From Phycisphaerae bacterium (GTDB lineage: Bacteria > Planctomycetota > Phycisphaerae > UBA1845), in the NCBI GenBank assembly GCA_029260155.1, contig JAJDDU010000525.1, positions 1 to 11,665 of the forward strand: a stretch of 11,665 bases of DNA. The letters are read 5' to 3'. The notes under the pieces were generated by a model. It searched no databases. It was not told the DNA's origin and saw nothing but the letters and a program-made list of their open reading frames with translations. How positions within the stretch are numbered: the first letter of the stretch is position 1; each line of letters begins with the position of its first letter. A program made the position numbers and the translations under genes. Of this stretch, positions 7,966-11,665 are shown one piece after another.

Positions 7966-9345
7966 TCATCCGCCGGCAGACTTGGCGGGTTTTGGTCGGA
8001 CTGCTCCCTTCGGTTGTGCGGCGACGCCCTTTACCCTTGCTGCTGGCGCTTTGGCGTCCGGCGTGTGCGCCCGGCCTCTTGTATTGTCTATCTTCGCACC
8101 TTTGACGTTTCTCGGGATGCCGGGTCTCGACCTTTTCCTGCCGATCGTAATCGGGACCTTGATCTCTGGCATTTTCGCGTCATCCGTCACGATCGTCAGT
8201 ACGAAGTTACCTGCGGTCGGCATCTCTGCGGAGGCCAGGGCAACGACGACTTCGTGGGAATTCTCGGATCCGGTCACGCGAGCGACAATACTGGGATCGG
8301 TCACCGATGCGGAGACGATCTTATGTGGCTCGGGGACATCCCATTTAAGGCGGACGGCTTGTTTCCAATTCGCGTCTGCCCGCGTGGGCACGACGATACG
8401 ATTGGGCCTAGCGGCGACACGCGGCGTGACGGCTGCGTACACCGGGATGATGACCGTCGGGTCTTCGGCGACACCTGTCTCGATTTGTACCTTCGTGCGT
8501 AGGCTGTCGCTGGGGAACGGCGGCTTCATAGTCACTTCCAGCGCGTATTTCTCACCGGCTTCGATCTCCTTCAATGCGACCTTGACGTGTAAGTCATCGC
8601 GCGGCAGCAGTTTCGGTTTCAGCGGTCCCGCGTCGCCGCGCGTGATCACGATGGTCTTGGTCACTTCCGGCGAACTTCGAGAGATGCGTCCGAGGTTGAC
8701 GCTGCGCTTATCGAGGTGAAGTGCTTCGAGGATTGTCCCTTTGCAGACAAGATTCACCTTTGGATGGCTGGGATCGTTGGTGGTCACAGCAATCTGTCTG
8801 GTGAATTTTCCCTTGAGCTTGCCGCATGAGAGCGTTACGGCGTAGAGTTCGGTTGCTCCCGGCTTGATCGTACGGTCGGCCCGACCGTTAAAGCGAGTGC
8901 CTCACCCGCCCTTGCCCGCGATCTTGAGATCAGCTGTCCCTTCATTGCGGATCTTGAAGTCGAACGTGAGGCTCTTGCTCTTCTTCCAGACAGGGTCGCG
9001 TGTTACGGACAGCACGTCACACGCCCATTTGGCATCGGGATTCATGTCGAATTTGACGCCGCCTTTGCGTTTCGGTTTCTTCGCGGCTGCCCGCGGACCC
9101 TTGACACCGGGTTTGGCTACGCGACTTGCCTTGGGATTGAGCGGACTCTCGCCCTTGGCGGTCGGCGTTGCCTTCGTGCTGACGGTTGGTTTCGCCTTCA
9201 CTCCTGGTTTGCTCTTCGCAGCGGGCGATTGTTCCTGACCCTGGGCTTGGCCGACTGCGACGAGCGCGCACAGAACGGCGACGCCAACGGAGCAAAGCCT
9301 ATACGAGCCGAACCGATTCATTGATGGTACTGATATCCCACGCAC
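7966..9345 (-). CDS. DUF1573-like exported protein with in-frame TGA (candidate Sec)
   Basis: One frame of 460 codons is interrupted once, by TGA at 8902-8904 (codon 148). The N-terminus has a signal peptide (hydrophobic about residues 17-35, cleavage probably near AQAQG), a Lys/Pro/Ala-rich linker (40-96) and a DUF1573-like beta domain (about 112-207): FKIRNEGTADLKI, then KGG-TGA-GT, IKPG, and VTTNDPSHPKVNL. A second beta domain (about 207-310), a third region beginning near VTPRVAARP, and a very basic Pro/Ala/Lys tail follow. In this family the TGA position is normally the first Cys of a CGC motif. Homology resumes at once, in the same frame, on the far side. GTG 9345 is taken as start because GGAGGA lies seven bases before it; ATG 9321 lacks a site. 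Readings: selenocysteine (hairpin at 8872-8888), a recent nonsense mutation, or a sequence error. The biochemical role of the family is unknown to me. Confidence 0.7.
8872..8904 (-). promoter_or_regulatory. SECIS-like hairpin just after the in-frame TGA
   Basis: On the minus strand the TGA (8902-8904) is followed by 13 bases and then a perfect stem: ACGGTCG, loop GGC, CGACCGT (8888 to 8872). The arms are complementary to eight bases if the single central base is ignored. The first loop base lies 20 bases after the TGA, and the loop starts with G. As I recall the bacterial SECIS pattern, a short stem with a small loop, G among its first two bases, about 16-37 bases after UGA, fits. A chance palindrome in GC-rich coding DNA is not excluded. 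Confidence 0.5.
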
Positions 9346-9352
9346 TCTATAT

Positions 9353-9358
9353 TCCTCC
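9353..9358 (-). promoter_or_regulatory. Ribosome binding site deciding the GTG 9345 start
   Basis: GGAGGA on the minus strand, seven bases before GTG 9345. The next in-frame start, ATG 9321, has no purine-rich site at a proper distance. This places eight residues (MRGISVPS) before the ATG and keeps a basic n-region ahead of the hydrophobic signal segment. The rest of the 279-base gap up to 9624 shows no gene and no clear terminator. Confidence 0.7.
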
Positions 9359-9624
9359 ACCTGTTCAGGCAGCACTGCCAAACAAGCCCCATTCTGGGAG
9401 CCTTCCAACTGCGGGCATCCCCACAGCCCAGCAAGGATACACGATTTGAGCTGACAATCCAAAGGGTAACGTTCGCGCGCAGCACGCCCGCTCCTAATCT
9501 CCGGATGGCGGGTCGTATTATCGAACCGATTAGCGGCGGCGGCGCGTGTCCAAGCCACCCTCAGCGGTCGAGTGGGCGGCCCGGCGGCGTGCGCAACGCC
9601 ATCGTAACAACGGCAGTGATTTCG

Positions 9625-10638
9625 TCACACAGACTGCCGACGGCGGGACATCAGCACGAGTCCCGCAAGCAGCGTGACCGAAAGCATGAGCATTCCGATG
9701 GGCGTGACGGTGGGAATCGGATCCGGGTCGGGGACGGTGGGCCCCAAGCACGGCGGGTCGATCGTCACGCAGGCGGAACCATCGCCACCGTAACGAGCGC
9801 CGGCGCCCTCGCATGCCGCTTGCGTTTCGCCGTCGGTGCAGATGCCTAGGGCGTCGTCGCAACACGCGCCAGTTGGGCCGACGCACGGCGGATCGATTGT
9901 CGCGCACGTGGACTCGTCGCCACCGTATCGGTCACCGGCGCCTTCGCACACAGGTTGAGTCACGTCGTCAGTGCACGCGCCGGCGGCGTCGTTGCAGCAC
10001 GCTCCGACCGCCTCCACCGCTGCGGTTCCGAAGCAAATGTCATCGATTCCGACAAAATTCAAGCCCTCTGCAGGAGGACCAGTGATCTCGATGTCCACAA
10101 TGGAAATTGGATTGCCGACGTCAAACGCAAATCCAACGAACTCGAATGCCGCACTGGGTGTAAGCGTGTAGCTATCCCCGTTGTCGAACCCGATGATGAT
10201 TTCGAGATCAGTGGTACCGAGGAAAAGCGCACCGATGTCGACGCCGAACGCCGTTCGGCTGCCTCCAAGATCGATCTCGAAGACACCGAACGGAGTGTCT
10301 GGAATGAGGTACTGCGAGCCCGAGTTGATGTATGGCCCGGATGAAAACGGCATGTCCGGGAGAGCACCCAAGTATGTGGAGCTGATCACGTGCGTATCAC
10401 CAAAGAAGGTCGCGCCGGATTCGGAAAGGTCCGATTCCGGAAACGGGCTCAATCCGTCCGGTATCGCGAATCCCTCGAAACCCGCAGTCGACAGTCCAGG
10501 GTTCGCGGTGTGAAACGCGCCGGCGTCGGTAAAATCCGGCGCGATCGGCCCTGCGAATGAGTGGGCAGCCAAGGTCGCTGACAGCAGACACGGGACACAA
10601 GCTTTACCAAAGAAACGTGGTTGCGTATCGCGCAGCAT
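9625..10638 (-). CDS. Secreted protein with Cys-rich repeats and IPTL/PEP-CTERM-like tail
   Basis: A 337-residue exported protein of unknown function. It has a signal peptide (cleavage probably after SFA, residue 29) and a beta-rich domain (about 50-205) of the style seen in PEP-CTERM proteins (FEGFAIPDG at the start, FVGIDDICFG at the end). Two 45-residue Cys-rich repeats follow (GACC at 212 and 257, each with GGD...C and IDPPC). The tail reads PIPTVTPIG (307-315), a hydrophobic helix (316-330) and SRRR. This three-part end matches the IPTL/PEP-CTERM class of sorting signals, which an exosortase-type enzyme is expected to process at the membrane; no such enzyme is in the window. AGGAGG seven bases before ATG 10638 fixes the start. 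The open frame continues far upstream, but that part overlaps the methyltransferase gene and is not coding. A hairpin (10664-10691) sits in the leader. It may be cotranscribed with the upstream methyltransferase gene (133-base gap), but a weak promoter of its own is possible. Confidence 0.82.
   Translation of the reverse strand: MLRDTQPRFFGKACVPCLLSATLAAHSFAGPIAPDFTDAGAFHTANPGLSTAGFEGFAIPDGLSPFPESDLSESGATFFGDTHVISSTYLGALPDMPFSSGPYINSGSQYLIPDTPFGVFEIDLGGSRTAFGVDIGALFLGTTDLEIIIGFDNGDSYTLTPSAAFEFVGFAFDVGNPISIVDIEITGPPAEGLNFVGIDDICFGTAAVEAVGACCNDAAGACTDDVTQPVCEGAGDRYGGDESTCATIDPPCVGPTGACCDDALGICTDGETQAACEGAGARYGGDGSACVTIDPPCLGPTVPDPDPIPTVTPIGMLMLSVTLLAGLVLMSRRRQSV
9739..10008 (-). repeat. Two tandem 135-bp Cys-rich units
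   Basis: Residues 211-255 and 256-300 of the sorting-signal protein are two copies of a 45-residue unit, VGACC or TGACC, then AC/ICTD, T-Q-x-x-CEGAG, RYGGD, C-x-TIDPPC, GPT. Each copy has six Cys in the same positions, which suggests internal disulfides. The DNA copies remain clearly similar (for example cgccaccgta and gcgccggcg blocks recur), indicating a fairly recent duplication or strong constraint. Confidence 0.85.
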
Positions 10639-10663
10639 CTTTTCCCCTCCTGAGCGACGGTTT

Positions 10664-10691
10664 GAGTTATCCCGTCCAATCGGGATAACTC
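10664..10691 (-). promoter_or_regulatory. Perfect 11-bp hairpin in the leader of the 10638 gene
   Basis: gagttatcccg (10664-10674), a six-base loop and cgggataactc (10681-10691) are perfectly complementary. On the minus strand the structure lies between the methyltransferase stop (10772) and the AGGAGG of the next gene, ending 12 bases before that site. No T-run follows, so a classical terminator for the methyltransferase gene is unlikely. An operator, an mRNA 5'-end stabiliser or a transcript-processing hairpin fits the position better. Confidence 0.5.
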
Positions 10692-10695
10692 GCCC

Positions 10696-10724
10696 AGAGT
10701 AACCCTGCGGAACGATCGTTGCAA
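10696..10724 (-). promoter_or_regulatory. Weak possible promoter of the 10638 gene
   Basis: On the minus strand TTGCAA (10719-10724) is followed by 17 bases and TACTCT (10696-10701). Both boxes are poor matches to consensus, but the spacing is ideal. The 10-bp palindrome aacgatcgtt (10711-10720) overlaps the -35 box and spacer. If this promoter is used, the 11-bp hairpin at 10664-10691 would begin within a few bases of the transcript's 5' end. Confidence 0.28.
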
Positions 10725-10771
10725 GCGTTATTTCTGGCCCAGGCAGCGAGATTGGTGTGATTGGACCAAGG

Positions 10772-11665
10772 TCAGCAGCAGTTGCTATCGGTTCCGCAAC
10801 ACGGATCGGGGGCGTTGGTGCGAGTTTCGGTGTAGTCGTCGCCTTTGGTTTCCAACGGGGTTCTGCGGGCATCCTGGCGGCAATCAAAAGGCACTGCCTT
10901 GCCCAGCGGAATCTCGACTCTTGGCGGGACCGGTGTGACGTCGTCGGCGTAGGGCTGGCTCTTGTAGATATTGAACGTCTTGTCGCACACGGCCATTCTC
11001 TCGCCGCGGTAGAGGGTATGGCCGTCGTCATCGGTGACGGTCTTCCAAGGACCTCTGTAGATGATCGCTTGATTGCGATCGAGGCAGGGGCCACTCTTGC
11101 CCTTGAACGCTTGGACAGTGAGTGACCGGAACTCGATGCCCGCGACCACCTGCCACGGATTGTCGGCGCGCTCCAGGATTTCCATGCCATGGAATCCCGC
11201 TTCTTCGAAAGCACTGAGAAGGGCGTCCTCGCGGAACGCGCCACTGATGCATCCAGACCACAATTTCGAATCGCGCTGCAGAGACTCGGGAACGTCGGAA
11301 TCGGAGACGATGTCGCTGATGACGCAGCGCCCGCCTCTTCGCAATACGCGGAACATCTCCGCGAAGAGCGTTCGCTTTTCGGCAGACCCGACGAGGTTCA
11401 ACACGCAATTGCTGACAATACAATCCACCGAACCGCTCTCGATCATCGGATGATCGGCGCGCAGCGCGTCGATGTGCTCTTGCATCGCGAGGTAGTCGTT
11501 GCTGCCCGTGACAGGGTTCTCGCGCAGCCAGGATTCGAGCGCTTCCATGTCCAATGCGAGATCCTGGATTCGCCCTTTGTGGAATCGCATGTTGTCGTAG
11601 CCGATTCTCCGGGCGAAGTCGGCTTGGTGCTTTCGCGAGACCGCGAGCATGGGGTCGTTGAAATC
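10772..11665 (-). CDS. ArsM-like SAM methyltransferase, 5' end off window
   Basis: Partial: 297 residues are visible and the frame runs past the window edge, so the ATG at 11650 is taken as internal and the SAM-binding motif I (GxGxG) is missing from view. Numbering starts at the first visible residue. The segment MLAVSRKHQ, then SGSVDCIVSNCVLNLV (78-92), RVLRRGGRCVISDIV and WSGCISGAF match arsenite methyltransferases; Cys87 and Cys139 correspond to the third and fourth conserved arsenic-binding Cys of that family. A C-terminal extension of about 120 residues (GPCLDRNQAIIYRGPWK, AVCDKTFNIY, PFDCR) ends in CCGTDSNCC. I recall this extension in bacterial ArsM-like proteins linked to arsenosugar-type arsenic metabolism, but cannot verify it. 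The likely role is methylation of As(III) in the cytosol using SAM. Another metalloid or thiol substrate remains possible. Confidence 0.75.
   Translation of the reverse strand, partial: DFNDPMLAVSRKHQADFARRIGYDNMRFHKGRIQDLALDMEALESWLRENPVTGSNDYLAMQEHIDALRADHPMIESGSVDCIVSNCVLNLVGSAEKRTLFAEMFRVLRRGGRCVISDIVSDSDVPESLQRDSKLWSGCISGAFREDALLSAFEEAGFHGMEILERADNPWQVVAGIEFRSLTVQAFKGKSGPCLDRNQAIIYRGPWKTVTDDDGHTLYRGERMAVCDKTFNIYKSQPYADDVTPVPPRVEIPLGKAVPFDCRQDARRTPLETKGDDYTETRTNAPDPCCGTDSNCC

Noticed and set aside
7939..8719. Two overlapping plus-strand open frames
   Set aside because: They mirror the DUF1573-like gene on the other strand and show no family resemblance or start signals.
7966..8787. A separate gene starting at GTG 8787
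   Set aside because: It is in the same frame as the upstream part, similarity to DUF1573 extends across the TGA, and the codons just upstream (V-T-L-S-C-G-K-L) read as the same domain. No ribosome binding site supports an independent start.
8902..8904. TGA read as Trp under an alternative genetic code
   Set aside because: TGA ends recQ, the small lipoprotein gene, the sorting-signal gene and the methyltransferase gene normally, so a general code change is not supported.
9739..10008. CRISPR-like tandem repeat
   Set aside because: The 135-base period is an in-frame protein duplication with only two copies, with no short identical repeats or unique spacers.
10702..10770. Possible sigma-54 promoter before the 10638 gene
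   Set aside because: GG and GC elements exist, but no pair has the required ten-base separation; the nearest is off by one.

Overview
The window looks like chromosome from a planctomycete, most likely of the Phycisphaerae type. This is an inference from protein style: a lipoprotein with an Asn/Asp (NDN) linker, a 'DCNxN...DECE' calcium-loop pair and pre-peptidase-like beta modules; a small lipoprotein ending its signal peptide in 'FQFGGC'; Cys-rich 'GACC...GGDGSAC' repeats before an IPTL/PEP-CTERM-like sorting tail; and a DUF1573-like secreted protein. The DNA is GC-rich, which leaves long but meaningless antisense frames open.

Layout. (1) 1-1347: an aspartate carbamoyltransferase gene (pyrB, minus) behind a good sigma-70-like promoter, facing away from (2) a RecQ helicase gene (1613-3496, plus). 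(3) 3516-6914, minus: a 1132-residue surface lipoprotein with seven tandem beta modules, convergent with recQ and only 19 bases from it. (4) 7196-7441, plus: a small lipoprotein with its own promoter, followed at once by (5) a decayed IS630-family transposase (about 7444-7887). (6) 7966-9345, minus: a DUF1573-like exported protein whose frame is broken only by one TGA at the place of a conserved Cys, with a SECIS-like hairpin 13 bases downstream. (7) 9625-10638, minus: a secreted protein with a C-terminal sorting signal, with a perfect 11-bp hairpin in its leader. (8) 10772-11665, minus: the 3' part of an ArsM-like methyltransferase with a Cys-rich C-terminal extension.

The genes do not form one pathway. 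pyrB and recQ are housekeeping functions (pyrimidine synthesis; DNA recombination and repair). Most of the rest is envelope or exported protein of unknown role, and the right edge is probably arsenic chemistry. The most interesting point is the candidate selenocysteine codon in the DUF1573-like gene. The alternative is a single nonsense mutation or read error.
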